In this document: positions 19,260-30,217 of the stretch, in pieces
Numbering within the stretch: the first letter of the stretch is position 1
Layout of the letters: every line of letters begins with the position of its first letter
From: Thermomonas sp.
Lineage (GTDB): Bacteria; Pseudomonadota; Gammaproteobacteria; Xanthomonadales; Xanthomonadaceae
DNA: 64,000 bases
NCBI RefSeq assembly: GCF_029945965.1
Contig: NZ_JAQSDO010000019.1
Coordinates: forward strand, 1-64,000
Direction: 5' to 3'
Notes under the pieces: model-generated
What the model was told of the DNA's origin: nothing
Seen by the model: the letters and a program-made list of their open reading frames with translations, nothing else
Database searches by the model: none
Made by a program: the position numbers and the translations under genes

Positions 19260-22139
19260 ATGCACGCATTTTCGAAGCCGAGGTTCCAGCGCCTTTGCCT
19301 AGCGGTCCTTGCCGCATTGGCGATGCCGGCGATGGCACAGCAAGCCAATGAACAGGACACAAAGAAACAGGAACAGGTCAAGACCCTGGACCGAATGACG
19401 GTCACTGGTTCGCGCATCAAGCGCACGGACGTGGAGGCAGCATTGCCGATCACGATCATCCAGAAGGCTGAAATCGAAGCACAGGGCATCACCTCGGCGG
19501 AACAGCTGCTGCAGCAATTGAACATCGCCAGCAACGGTCCTGACAGCCTCTCCGCCAACAGCGGCATCGCGCCGCCCGGCACGCGAGGCAATAACGGTGT
19601 ATCCGGTGCCAACCTGCGCGGGCAAGGTGCCGACGCAACGCTGGTCCTGCTCAATGGTCGCCGTGTGGCATCCCATGGGCTGGCCGGACAGGTAGTGGAC
19701 CTGAACTCCATTCCCTTCGCCGCGATCGAGCGCGTCGAAGTGCTGCGTGATGGTGCTTCGGCGGTGTACGGCACCGACGCCATCGGTGGCGTGATCAACT
19801 TCATCACCCGCGACAACTACCAAGGCCTGTCAGTCACTGGCGGCGCTGATGTCACCCAGCAGGGCGGCGGCAACATTTTCCAGGCCAGCGTGCTTGGCGG
19901 ATTCGGCGACCTGGATACCGACCGCTGGAACGTCTGGGCCGCGGTCAACGTCAAAAAGAACGAGATCCTGCGCGGCAACCAGCGCGATTTTGCCAACAGC
20001 TTCCAGCCGGATCGCGGCTTGTCGCCGGACTCGCGAGGCACGCCGTTCGCCACTATCGTCACCGGCACAGGCAGCCTGATTGGAGGCGGCCTTAAGGATC
20101 CTGCCTCCGCGCTCACCAAGACCTCGATCAACACGCTCGACCTGCCCGCAGGCGCCGGCTGCGAAAACGGCGGCGAGATGATGGGCCCGTACGATGACAA
20201 GATCTGGGCCAGCCCCGGCGCGAGTTTCGCTTGCGCATGGGATTACGGACGTGCGCGCACCATCCAGCAACCGGTACAGACCCTGCAGGGCATCGGCCGC
20301 GCCACCTTCAAGATCGGCGACCATCATCAGTTCTTCGCCGAATTCATGGGTTCAAAGGTCACGTCCAAGCGGGTCTTCGAGGCACAACAGATCTCGACCA
20401 GCATCGGCGCTGGTGCGACCGCGCTGGACGCCTATGAATTGAATGCGAGTACGAAGGCAACCTACGACTCAGTCTATAACTCACTGCTCAATTACTTCGG
20501 GCCACAGGCCAGCCTCGCCTACGGCGCTCCGATCAGATACCGCTGGCGTTGCGAAATCTGCGGCCCTCGCCAACTCGAAACCACGAGCCGCGCCTATCGC
20601 CTGCTGTTCGGGATGACCGGCACTGTCGGCACCTGGGACTACGACGTTGGCCTGTCGCGTGCGCAGAGCCGGGCCGAATCGGTGCTCGCGGGCGGCTACT
20701 ACTTCACACCGCAGCTGAAGGCGGCCCTGAAAACTGGCTTGCTCAACCCGTTCCTGATGCCTGGCCAAGGCCAGTCCCAGGGGGCCTATTCGGCGTTGGC
20801 GGCTGCAGATGCCACCGGCCTGCAGTTGTATTCAGGCATTTCGACCACGACCACGTTCGACGCCAGCTTCAGCGGCAGCCTGGGCTTCAAGCTGTGGAGC
20901 AAGGAGGATGTGCAGGCCGCGGTTGGCATGGATCTCAGGCGTGAGGAGTACGAGTTCAGTGGCCCGGCAGCATGGTCAGCCGGCAATGCCTTCGTCTTCG
21001 GCGCCCCGGGTGACTCATCCAATTACCTGTCGCCAAGGCACCGCAACGTCAAGGCCTTGTTCGCCGAGTTCAACGTGCCGGTATTCGACAGCCTGGAGGT
21101 GAACCTCGCCGTGCGGCGCGACCAGTACGACGGTTTTGGTGGCAGCACCAATCCGAAGTACTCGTTCAAATGGAAACCCGTGGACTGGGTGGCTTTCCGT
21201 GGTTCGTACAGCACCGGTTTCAAGGTGCCGGATTTTGCCAAGCTGTTCCGCGGCATCACTGAAACCCAGTACACCGGCCTGGACCTGGCTGACCCGTCCA
21301 TCTGCCCGAATGGCCGCTACAACCCGGACGTAGCCAATTGCAAGGTGCAGATCCGTCCCGACATCGTCACCGGCGGCAATCCGAACCTGCAACCGGAGGA
21401 AGCGAAGCAGAAGAGCATTGGCTTCGTGCTCGCACCGACATCCAACATCGATGTCAGCGTCGACTGGTGGGAGATCGAGCGATTCAACACCATCCGCAGC
21501 GGCTTCAGCCTGAGCACGATGACCTCGAACTACAACCTGTACGCATCGAACTTCATTCGCGATGCAAGCGGCAACATCATCCAGATCGACCAGCGCTACA
21601 TCAACACCGGCGGAACCCTGACCAGTGGTATCGAGCTGGACGCAAATGTGCGCGGTGAACTCGCCGGCGGAACCTGGAATGCCCACCTCAACGGCAGTTA
21701 TCTCGACACGTTCAAGACCAAGAGTTTCGACAACCTGCCCTACACCGGCAACCTGGTCGGCGAGTACGAGCGCTACTTCAACCTGCCGATCAAGTGGAAG
21801 CACACGCTGAGTTTCGGCTGGAACAAGGGCGACTGGGCGCACACACTGACCCAGGTCTATCGCGGTGGTTACAAGGATTACCTTCCGCCTGGCATCGTGA
21901 ATGGATATGTGCCAGTGAACTTCAATCCGAAGGTCGACTCGTACACCACCTACAACTACAGCGTCAGCTGGACGGCCATCCAGCACCTGAAGGCGACCTT
22001 CGCCATTCGCAACCTGCTCAACACCGATCCGCCGTTCACCCTGCGCTATCTCGACGATGGCGACGGTGCCGGCTGGGAAGCTCGCGTCGCCGACCCACGC
22101 GGACGCTCCTTCAACCTGCTGGTGGAATACACGTTCTGA
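19260..22139 (+). CDS. TonB-dependent outer-membrane receptor
   Basis: 959-aa outer-membrane transporter driven by TonB. A signal peptide (cleavage after AMAQ, about residue 24) precedes the plug domain (about 45-200), with the DRMTVTGSRIKR lead-in, RGQGADATLVLLNGRRV, and VLRDGASAVYGTDAIGGVINF. The rest is a beta-barrel ending in the typical C-terminal phenylalanine (LLVEYTF). It belongs to the large Oar-like receptor class expanded in Xanthomonadales, often for peptides or plant oligosaccharides; the substrate is unknown. GGGGAG precedes the ATG at 19260. It seems monocistronic, with an inverted repeat after the stop. Confidence 0.92.
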   Translation: MHAFSKPRFQRLCLAVLAALAMPAMAQQANEQDTKKQEQVKTLDRMTVTGSRIKRTDVEAALPITIIQKAEIEAQGITSAEQLLQQLNIASNGPDSLSANSGIAPPGTRGNNGVSGANLRGQGADATLVLLNGRRVASHGLAGQVVDLNSIPFAAIERVEVLRDGASAVYGTDAIGGVINFITRDNYQGLSVTGGADVTQQGGGNIFQASVLGGFGDLDTDRWNVWAAVNVKKNEILRGNQRDFANSFQPDRGLSPDSRGTPFATIVTGTGSLIGGGLKDPASALTKTSINTLDLPAGAGCENGGEMMGPYDDKIWASPGASFACAWDYGRARTIQQPVQTLQGIGRATFKIGDHHQFFAEFMGSKVTSKRVFEAQQISTSIGAGATALDAYELNASTKATYDSVYNSLLNYFGPQASLAYGAPIRYRWRCEICGPRQLETTSRAYRLLFGMTGTVGTWDYDVGLSRAQSRAESVLAGGYYFTPQLKAALKTGLLNPFLMPGQGQSQGAYSALAAADATGLQLYSGISTTTTFDASFSGSLGFKLWSKEDVQAAVGMDLRREEYEFSGPAAWSAGNAFVFGAPGDSSNYLSPRHRNVKALFAEFNVPVFDSLEVNLAVRRDQYDGFGGSTNPKYSFKWKPVDWVAFRGSYSTGFKVPDFAKLFRGITETQYTGLDLADPSICPNGRYNPDVANCKVQIRPDIVTGGNPNLQPEEAKQKSIGFVLAPTSNIDVSVDWWEIERFNTIRSGFSLSTMTSNYNLYASNFIRDASGNIIQIDQRYINTGGTLTSGIELDANVRGELAGGTWNAHLNGSYLDTFKTKSFDNLPYTGNLVGEYERYFNLPIKWKHTLSFGWNKGDWAHTLTQVYRGGYKDYLPPGIVNGYVPVNFNPKVDSYTTYNYSVSWTAIQHLKATFAIRNLLNTDPPFTLRYLDDGDGAGWEARVADPRGRSFNLLVEYTF

Positions 22140-22152
22140 TGATGTGACGGCA

Positions 22153-22180
22153 GCTCACCACTCCAGGCGGGGTGGTGAGC
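22153..22180. terminator. Bidirectional hairpin between convergent genes
   Basis: GCTCACCAC (22153-22161) pairs with GTGGTGAGC (22172-22180) between the ends of the TonB receptor gene and the DUF938 gene. No long T run is present on either side. Confidence 0.55.
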
Positions 22181-22254
22181 TTGCAGAGGTTGCGATTACT
22201 GCCACTTCAGCTCGATTCGCATCCTGCTTGATGCCGGTCGGGCTTCGAACACGC

Positions 22255-22875
22255 TCAACTACGCCGCCACACCAGCATGCGGTTGTTGGCCGGCATCGCC
22301 ACGTCATCGATGCACTGCAGGCCGATACCGGTGGCCAGCGCATCAACCGCTTCGATATCGCGAATCCCGGAACGCGGATCACGCGACTTCAACGAAGCTT
22401 CGAATTCGCGGTTGCCTTCACTGCTAAAAGAGCCGCCTTCATTAAACGGCCCATACACGATCACCAGACCCTGATCGGAAAGCATCGCCGGCAAGCAGGC
22501 GAAAAGCGCCTGCACTTCCGGCCAATCCATGATGTGCAAAGTATTGGCAGTGAACACCGCATCGAACGGCAGTAATCCGGGAGCAAGTGCCGGGGTGAAA
22601 TGCGGCGCGGGTTGCGCTACAGCCTGCAATGCAATCGGCGCTGGCGCATTGGCCAGCCCGGCTTCGTCCAGCCACTGCTGGATGCCCGCATGCTGGCTTA
22701 TATGATCGCTGGATTGCCAGGTGAGCCATGGCATCGCCGCAGCAACATGCACCGCGTGCTGACCAGTGCCACTGCCGATTTCAAGCACATGACGCGCGCC
22801 GCCAAGATGGCGATGCAGTACATCGAGGATCGGATCGCGGTTGCGCTCGCAACTGGGCGAAAAGGGCTTTTCCAT
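22255..22875 (-). CDS. DUF938-family SAM-dependent methyltransferase
   Basis: 206-aa class I methyltransferase with the SAM-binding motif LEIGSGTGQHA near residue 30. The conserved NTLHIMDW and VYGPFNEGG stretches are diagnostic of the DUF938 (METTL26-like) family. The substrate is not known for this family. The ATG at 22875 has AGGAG 8 nt upstream; the frame runs further 5', but the extra residues do not belong to the family. It is convergent with the TonB receptor gene and follows the M1 peptidase gene on the other side. Confidence 0.86.
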   Translation of the reverse strand: MEKPFSPSCERNRDPILDVLHRHLGGARHVLEIGSGTGQHAVHVAAAMPWLTWQSSDHISQHAGIQQWLDEAGLANAPAPIALQAVAQPAPHFTPALAPGLLPFDAVFTANTLHIMDWPEVQALFACLPAMLSDQGLVIVYGPFNEGGSFSSEGNREFEASLKSRDPRSGIRDIEAVDALATGIGLQCIDDVAMPANNRMLVWRRS

Positions 22876-22958
22876 CAGGTCAGCTCCTGCCACATCAGCA
22901 TGCGGATGCATGCATGATCACCCATCGCCCCGTTGCGGGGCGATGGGTGTCGCAGCGA

Positions 22959-25622
22959 TCAGTACCCGTTCTTTTTCAACCAGGCATCAATCTGCGGCAG
23001 GCGTTGAGCACGCAGCTTGAACCCGGTCTTGATCGCGTTCATCACCGTCTCCGCGTCGCGGCGCGAGGTCGGCGCGATGTATGCATCCGCGTATGCCTTG
23101 ATCTTGTCGACCATCTTCAAGTTCTTGGCGCCGTAACCCAGGCCCGGATAGAAGCGCGCGCGCGAAGTCGAGTCGACCAGCTTGTCTACCTGTTCACGAT
23201 GCGCCACTGCGAAGTCGAACGCCATCTCGGAATGTTCACGCGACACCGAGCCGATCATCCCGGCACTGTTGGTCGCGCCCGGCTCTTCGGTCAGGGCCAT
23301 GTCCAGCGCCCGCTGGGCCAGTGCCTTGTCCTTGGCCGCCGCAAGCAGGCCGTAATATTGGTCGCGGATCATCGACGACTTCTCGTCCTGCGCCATCTTG
23401 TGCAGCTTGTCCCAGGTCGCGGCGTCTGCGTTGCGCGCCACGATGCCCAGGATGGTGCGGCGAAGCTCCGGCGGCATTGCCTTCGGATCGGTTGCGGATT
23501 TGGCGAAACGGGCACGCGCCTCCGCGATCACCTTGTCGTCGCCCAGCGTGCTGAGGATACCGATCAGGCTGGAGCGCAACTGCTTGGTCGTGGCCGAATC
23601 GCCCTCGCGGTTTTCCCAGCCCAGTTGCTGGAACTTGGGCGACAACCGCGAAAGTGCAAACTTGCGAGCGGCGGCCTGGCGCTTGGGATTGCCCTCGAAC
23701 ATGTCATCCAGGCCACCCACGACGCCGGCCACCATCTGCCACAGGTTGGGCGAAGCATCCAGTGGCACCTTGGTGGTCAGGTCCAGCAAATCGGATTCGG
23801 GCTGCTGGCCCACTGCGGCCAGCGCGCTGGCATCCATCATCACGCCCAACTGGTCAACCACAGGCAGCTTGTTGAAGCCATCGCTCAGCACCTTGAACTG
23901 TGCTGGCGCGTACAGCGTGCGGTAGTAGCCCTTCTGCCCAGCATTCAACAACACCGGTGCGCCGCAGCCCGGCAGCTCAACGCTGGCCTTGTCGTCCACC
24001 AGCACATGCACCGCACTGCCACCGCTGCGCACGCTCACCGGCACATGCCAGCGCAACGGCACCTTGCCGGGACGGTCGATCGTGTATTCGCCCTGCTCCA
24101 GCGAGACCACGGTCTTGCCGGCCGTGCACGCGGCGCTGGCCTTGATCAACGGAATACCCGGTTGCAGGGTGAAGTCGTGCGCAACCTGGATGAACTGCTT
24201 GCCAGGTGCGGCCTTGTCGACTTCCCGCCAGAGGTCATCAGTCACTCCATTGCCGTAGGCATGCTGCTTGATGTAGCTGCGAACGCCATCGCGCCACGCA
24301 TCGGAGCCGACGTAATCCTCCAGCATGCCGATCACTGCGGAACCCTTGCCATAGGTGATGCCGTCGAATGCCTGGCTAGCCTGTTCCACGGTCGCCACGT
24401 GCTGCACGATCGGGTGGGTGGTGACATAGCCGTCGCCACCCATCGCGCCACGACTGGTGTAGGCCGCGTCGACGTTGTCGATGTCCCATTCCGGATGCAG
24501 CTTCTGGGTGGTGCGGCCTTCCATCCAGGTGGCGAAGCCTTCGTTCAACCACAGGTCGTCCCACCACGCCATGGTCACCAGATCGCCGAACCACTGGTGG
24601 GCGATTTCGTGCGCAGCAGTGGTGAACACCCGCTGCTGGTCGGAAACATTGGAGATGCGCGGGTCCAGCAGCAACGAAGATTCAAAGGTGAAGATCGCGC
24701 CCCAGTTTTCCATCGCGCTGAAAAACTGGCTGCGGCCCGGCGCGGCGATGTTGTCGAGTTTGGGCAACGGATACTTCACGCCGAAGTAGTCATCGTATTC
24801 GCGCAGCACGTCGCGGCCGGCTTCCAGCGCGAACTGCGCCTGGTCGACCTTGCCCTTCTGCGCGATCACGCCGATCTGCACGCCGTTGTCGTCCAGCGTG
24901 GCCCGATCGAAGTCACCCATGCCCAGGAACAAAAGATATGTCGACATCTTCGGCGAGGTCTCGAACACCACCTGTTGCATGCTGTTGCCGGTGTCCTTCG
25001 TGCTGACCACCGGCATGTTGCTGACCACCATTTGGCCCGCGGGCGCATTGACCGTCAGGTCAAAGGTCGCCTTGAAGTTGGGCTCATCCCACGACGGAAT
25101 GAAGCGGCGCGCATCGGAATTCTCGAACTGCGTATACAGCGCACGTTGCTTGCCGCCCTCGGTCTGGTAGTCGAGCGCGAAGAAGCCATTGGCCTGGGTG
25201 TTGATCACGCCAGTGTAGTTGGTGGACAGGGTGTAGCTGCCAGCCGCCAGCGGCTTTTCGAAGGTGAAAATCGCGGTCTGGTTGCCGGCATCCACGCTGA
25301 CCTTGGCGGGCATGGGCTTGCCGCCCTTTGCTACCAGAGTGCTATTGGCAAACGTCATGTTGACCGCCTGCAAAACAATGCTCGAGGTCGGCTCCAGCAC
25401 CTGCAGGTCGATCCTGACCTTGCCGTCGAAGGCCATCTTGTCCGCGTGCGGGGTGACCTCGATGGCGTAATGGCTCGGCCGCACATTGGCCGGCAGCTGG
25501 CTGGTGGCCTTGACCATCGGCGGGTTGGCAGCACGGGAGACCTCGGCCGCGGATTGCGCCGATGCGGTGGAGGCCAGCCCGGTAAGGGCCAAAGCAATTG
25601 CAGACACCAGCAGACGGCGCAT
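22959..25622 (-). CDS. Secreted M1-family zinc aminopeptidase
   Basis: 887-aa metallo-aminopeptidase releasing N-terminal amino acids from peptides. A Sec signal peptide (about 1-22, ending ASAQ) indicates export, unlike cytoplasmic PepN. The exopeptidase motif GAMEN appears as SAMENWG. The zinc site is HEIAH (His338, His342) with Glu361 in WLNEGFATW. The ERAP1-like C-terminal helical domain completes the protein. The start at 25622 follows GAGG. The product probably acts in the periplasm or outside, together with the M2 and S9 peptidases in this window. Confidence 0.94.
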   Translation of the reverse strand: MRRLLVSAIALALTGLASTASAQSAAEVSRAANPPMVKATSQLPANVRPSHYAIEVTPHADKMAFDGKVRIDLQVLEPTSSIVLQAVNMTFANSTLVAKGGKPMPAKVSVDAGNQTAIFTFEKPLAAGSYTLSTNYTGVINTQANGFFALDYQTEGGKQRALYTQFENSDARRFIPSWDEPNFKATFDLTVNAPAGQMVVSNMPVVSTKDTGNSMQQVVFETSPKMSTYLLFLGMGDFDRATLDDNGVQIGVIAQKGKVDQAQFALEAGRDVLREYDDYFGVKYPLPKLDNIAAPGRSQFFSAMENWGAIFTFESSLLLDPRISNVSDQQRVFTTAAHEIAHQWFGDLVTMAWWDDLWLNEGFATWMEGRTTQKLHPEWDIDNVDAAYTSRGAMGGDGYVTTHPIVQHVATVEQASQAFDGITYGKGSAVIGMLEDYVGSDAWRDGVRSYIKQHAYGNGVTDDLWREVDKAAPGKQFIQVAHDFTLQPGIPLIKASAACTAGKTVVSLEQGEYTIDRPGKVPLRWHVPVSVRSGGSAVHVLVDDKASVELPGCGAPVLLNAGQKGYYRTLYAPAQFKVLSDGFNKLPVVDQLGVMMDASALAAVGQQPESDLLDLTTKVPLDASPNLWQMVAGVVGGLDDMFEGNPKRQAAARKFALSRLSPKFQQLGWENREGDSATTKQLRSSLIGILSTLGDDKVIAEARARFAKSATDPKAMPPELRRTILGIVARNADAATWDKLHKMAQDEKSSMIRDQYYGLLAAAKDKALAQRALDMALTEEPGATNSAGMIGSVSREHSEMAFDFAVAHREQVDKLVDSTSRARFYPGLGYGAKNLKMVDKIKAYADAYIAPTSRRDAETVMNAIKTGFKLRAQRLPQIDAWLKKNGY

Positions 25623-25795
25623 TGAGAATCCTCGATCAAGTGGTGGGGATGGGCATGAATGGCCCATATCGCGTCGCATCATCCCGGCCCCGGGCGTGCC
25701 GCAACAGCCCCGGAAGTCATGCCTGACCGGATGTCGTTCAGATTGAGGCATGCCCAGGCACATGCGCATGGCGCGCCTGGCGCGAACAGCAGTCG

Positions 25796-26524
25796 TCAGG
25801 CCGGCAGGAACGCCAAGGTCAGGCCTTCGACCGCCCCACGCGCGTCATGCAGGGGTTCGCAGATCAGGTCGAATGCCATCGGCTTGCCGTCGGCCACCGA
25901 GATCCGGAGATCGGTGATGCGGCGACCTTCACCCAGCATCATCACTTCTGTCAGCTCGCCGGATTCGCACACACTGGAAAGCTGCGGATAAGCCGCCAGC
26001 AGCGACTGCTGCTCGACCACATCCATCGCTGCAAACCGCCGTGCTGCCGCAGTCGCGCGTTGAACCTTCAAGCCGGCACCGGCCAGCACCACCATGGCGA
26101 CCGGCAACTGGTCGAACACGGCCTGGCTGAGGCTATTGGCTTCGAATGCAACACGGCCGACCTCATGGGCGAGCGCGATGCCGTCGATGCGGGTATTCAC
26201 ACCGACCCAGTGACTGATCCGACCTTGATCGTCATGCACGGTGTTCGCCCTGGCGATGAACCAGTAGTAGCGCTGGTCGCTACCATTGCGCAGGCGGAAC
26301 AACTGCTCGTATGGCTCGCCGGTGGTGATCGAATGCGTCCATCGCGGCGCCGCCACCACGATGTCCTGCGGATGGACCGAGTTACCCCACCCTGTTCCGA
26401 GCAATTCTTCTTCGGGTACGCCCATGAATGCCGCGGCCTCGGCATTCACATAATTGAGCATGCCATCCGGCGCCGCGGTCCAGACCTGCGCCGGGATGTG
26501 CTCGTAGGCGTGGCGATATGGCAT
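25796..26524 (-). CDS. PAS-domain protein of unknown output
   Basis: 242-aa protein composed of a PAS domain (about 1-115; PAQVWTAAPDGMLNYVN, then the PAC-like FRLRNGSDQRYYWFIARAN) and a second region with PAS-like character (about 125-242). No kinase, GGDEF, EAL or helix-turn-helix follows, so it would act by binding a ligand or partner. The start at 26524 lies 8 nt after the purA stop, so it is probably the last gene of the hfq-purA operon. The link with purine synthesis is positional only. Confidence 0.75.
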   Translation of the reverse strand: MPYRHAYEHIPAQVWTAAPDGMLNYVNAEAAAFMGVPEEELLGTGWGNSVHPQDIVVAAPRWTHSITTGEPYEQLFRLRNGSDQRYYWFIARANTVHDDQGRISHWVGVNTRIDGIALAHEVGRVAFEANSLSQAVFDQLPVAMVVLAGAGLKVQRATAAARRFAAMDVVEQQSLLAAYPQLSSVCESGELTEVMMLGEGRRITDLRISVADGKPMAFDLICEPLHDARGAVEGLTLAFLPA

Positions 26525-26532
26525 GGGACGCC

Positions 26533-27867
<1,335 letters not shown>

Positions 27868-27903
27868 TTACGAAATTATCCGGGTTTCCTTCGCCGACGG
27901 CCA

Positions 27904-28012
27904 GCCCGGAAATGGGGTCGGAGTGGATTTCCTGCCAGCGTTGCTTGGATTTGCCCATGCGCTTGGTCAGGAAACTTCACTCTGACCCCATTTCCACTCA
28001 TTTCCGGGTGTT
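27904..28012. repeat. REPIN-like palindromic element with GGGGTC(A/G)GAG core
   Basis: Two arms of about 27 bp face each other: 27908-27934 (contains GGAAATGGGGTCGGAGTG and TTTCCTG) and 27968-27995 (contains CAGGAAA and CACTCTGACCCCATTTCC). Outer CCCGGAAAT and ATTTCCGGG extend the palindrome. A similar core occurs in the palindrome at 63877-63955. Elements of this kind are typically mobilised in trans by REP-associated tyrosine transposases; none is encoded here. It lies inside the hfq-purA operon, between the DUF2065 gene and purA. Confidence 0.7.
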
Positions 28013-28023
28013 GGAAACAGAAC

Positions 28024-28212
28024 TCACCCGCCCCGCACCAGATACAACGACACCAGCCCCAGGATCAGCACCACCGCGCCGACCCGGCGCACGTGCTCGT
28101 TCGGCATTTGTTGCAATTGCTCGGCTGCGCGCTTCCACGCACCCGGGGCTGCAAACAGGAACAGGCCTTCCAGCACTGCGACCAGGCACAGTGCGCCCCA
28201 CAGGTCCGACAT
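28024..28212 (-). CDS. DUF2065 small membrane protein (YjeT-like)
   Basis: 62-aa protein with two hydrophobic helices (about 3-22 and 43-60) joined by a short amphipathic linker. The length, sequence and position between hflC and purA identify the DUF2065/YjeT family, whose function is unknown. The ATG shares one base with the hflC stop (TGATG), so translation is coupled to HflC; a role with the HflKC complex is possible. Confidence 0.85.
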   Translation of the reverse strand: MSDLWGALCLVAVLEGLFLFAAPGAWKRAAEQLQQMPNEHVRRVGAVVLILGLVSLYLVRGG

Positions 28213-29075
28213 CAGCGATCGGACTTCATGTACTGCAGGAAGGGGTCATCGCGGTCCAGCACGATCACGCTGTCGCCGCCGGAGAAGGACTTGCGATAGG
28301 CCTCCAGGCTGCGATGGAATGAGTAGAACGATGGGTCGCGTTGGGCGGCTTCGGCGTACAGGTGGGTGGCTGTGGCATCGCCCTCGCCGCGCAGCTTCTG
28401 CGCGTCGCGCTCGGCCTCGGCGGCGATCACGGCCTGCTCGCGGTCGGCTTGCGAGCGGATCTTCTGCGCCTCCTCCTCACCCTCGGCGCGCAGCTTGCTG
28501 GCGACCTGGTAGCGCTGGGCGCTCATCCGGCGGTAGACCTGTCCGATCACCTCGCCGCCCTCCGGCAGATCGATGCGCTTGATCCGCAGGTCGGTAATCT
28601 TGATCCCAAGGTTGGCGGCGCCACGGTTGATCAGCGCCAGCTGGTCTCCGACGATCTTGGCGCGGTCGCCGGACACGGCTTCCTGCAACGTGCGTGAGTT
28701 GATCTCGTTGCGCAGGGCGTCCTTGATGATCGGGGTCAGGCGCTGCACAGCGACGCTCTCGTCACCGCCGGTGGCGCGGTAGAACGCCTGCACGTCGCTG
28801 ATCGCGCCAATGGCGAAGAAGTCGACGCTGACGTCCTTCTTCTCCGAGGTCAGGTAACGCTCGGGCTCCGCGTCCAGCACCTGCAGGCGTGTGTCGAAGA
28901 CCTGCGCGGACTCAACCAGGGGGACCTTGAAATGCAGGCCCGGACCAACATTGGTGCTCACGATGCGGCCGAGCTTGAGCACCAGACCGGTCTGGCCCTC
29001 GTTGACCACATAGACAGAACCCAGCAACAGCAACAGGCCGACGACCAGCGCGGACATCCATGCGGAGAATTTCAT
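28212..29075 (-). CDS. hflC: HflC, prohibitin-like modulator of FtsH
   Basis: 287-aa SPFH/prohibitin-domain protein anchored by one N-terminal helix (about 5-24). With HflK it forms a large periplasmic cage around FtsH and restrains its proteolysis. The SPFH domain (FKVPLVESAQVFDTRLQ, then KKDVSVDFFAIG) and the alanine/glutamate-rich coiled coil (EEEAQKIRSQADREQ) are clear. The start overlaps the hflK stop by 4 nt. FtsH itself is encoded 8 kb away in this window. Confidence 0.96.
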   Translation of the reverse strand: MKFSAWMSALVVGLLLLLGSVYVVNEGQTGLVLKLGRIVSTNVGPGLHFKVPLVESAQVFDTRLQVLDAEPERYLTSEKKDVSVDFFAIGAISDVQAFYRATGGDESVAVQRLTPIIKDALRNEINSRTLQEAVSGDRAKIVGDQLALINRGAANLGIKITDLRIKRIDLPEGGEVIGQVYRRMSAQRYQVASKLRAEGEEEAQKIRSQADREQAVIAAEAERDAQKLRGEGDATATHLYAEAAQRDPSFYSFHRSLEAYRKSFSGGDSVIVLDRDDPFLQYMKSDR

Positions 29076-30157
29076 CGGCTCGGCTCCTTGCGGCCATCGG
29101 GCCGGCCTTGGCGTGCGCTACGGACGTTGTCATCAGTTGCATTAACTGTAGGCGAGACCAGGTCCGGCACAATCGCGGTCGCCGGCGCCGGCATGCTGGC
29201 GCCCTTCGTGTCGCCCATCGGCACGTAGATCAGCTGGCGGCTATCGCCGCCAACGACCTTGCGGTTCCTGGACAGAACCTCTTCGACCGTTTCCAGCCAC
29301 AGGCGCTTGCGGGTGACGTCGGGCGCGCTGGCATACTGTTGCTGCAGCAGGGTGAAGCGCTCCGAGTCACCGGTAGCGCGGGCGATGCTGGCGGTCTTGT
29401 AGCCCTCGGCCACGGTGCGCACGCGCGCTGCCAGGCCGCGGGCCTCGGGCACGATCTTGGCGGCGTAGGCCTCGGCCTCGCTGGTCACCCGCTGCTGGTC
29501 CTGTTGTGCGCTGTTGACGTCGTCAAAGGCCGGCTTGACCTCCTCGGGCGGACGCGCGTTGGGCAGGTTGAGCTCGGTGACGGCCAGGCCGGTCTTGTAG
29601 GCCTTCAGCGCGGCCTCGAGACGCTGCTTCGCGGCGATCGACAAGGGGCCGCGGGCGCTGAGCACGTTGTCCAGGTTGGAACGGCCAATCTGTTCGCGCA
29701 CGGCGCTCAGGGTCGCCTGTTGCAGGACCCGGTCGGCGTCGCGGGTTCCGAACAGGTACAAGCGCGGATCGGCGACCCGGTACTGGACGTTGACCTCGAC
29801 GCTGACGATGTTCTCATCACTGGTCAGCACCGGCACGGTGTCGTTGAAGGTCTTGATGGTGGTCGCGTTAACCTTGAACACGCGCTCGACCGGCCACGGA
29901 AACTTCAGATGCGGGCCGGGCTGCATCACCCGCGACAGCTGGCCGAAGCGCAGCACCACGCCGCGCTGCTGCTCTGCGACCAGCACGAAGCAGTTGAACG
30001 CCAGCCACAGGCCAAAGCCGATCAGCACCCAGCGAAGCACGCTGCCTTCGCTCATGCCGCCACCGAAACCGGGCAGACGATTGAGCAAGTTGCCGAGTCC
30101 GCGATTGCCACCACGATTGTTGCTGCCGGACGAACCGCCGGGTTTATTCCAGGCCAT
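29072..30157 (-). CDS. hflK: HflK, prohibitin-like modulator of FtsH
   Basis: 361-aa partner of HflC. A glycine/asparagine-rich cytoplasmic N-terminus (about 1-35) precedes one membrane helix (about 44-65) and a periplasmic SPFH domain (GVVLRFGQLSRVMQPGPHLK). A coiled-coil region with Arg/Ala/Glu repeats follows, then a variable tail. With HflC it modulates FtsH degradation of membrane and regulatory proteins. It lies 60 nt after hflX and overlaps hflC by 4 nt. Confidence 0.96.
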   Translation of the reverse strand: MAWNKPGGSSGSNNRGGNRGLGNLLNRLPGFGGGMSEGSVLRWVLIGFGLWLAFNCFVLVAEQQRGVVLRFGQLSRVMQPGPHLKFPWPVERVFKVNATTIKTFNDTVPVLTSDENIVSVEVNVQYRVADPRLYLFGTRDADRVLQQATLSAVREQIGRSNLDNVLSARGPLSIAAKQRLEAALKAYKTGLAVTELNLPNARPPEEVKPAFDDVNSAQQDQQRVTSEAEAYAAKIVPEARGLAARVRTVAEGYKTASIARATGDSERFTLLQQQYASAPDVTRKRLWLETVEEVLSRNRKVVGGDSRQLIYVPMGDTKGASMPAPATAIVPDLVSPTVNATDDNVRSARQGRPDGRKEPSR

Positions 30158-30217
30158 GCCTGCTCCATCGAGTGCCGCGTCCGCGGCAGGAAAGTGAGTG
30201 GGATTCTACCGGTTGCG

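Noticed and set aside
22728-25625. 965-codon open frame antisense to the M1 aminopeptidase
   Set aside because: Shadow of the real gene, whose catalytic motifs, signal peptide and start are all in place on the minus strand.
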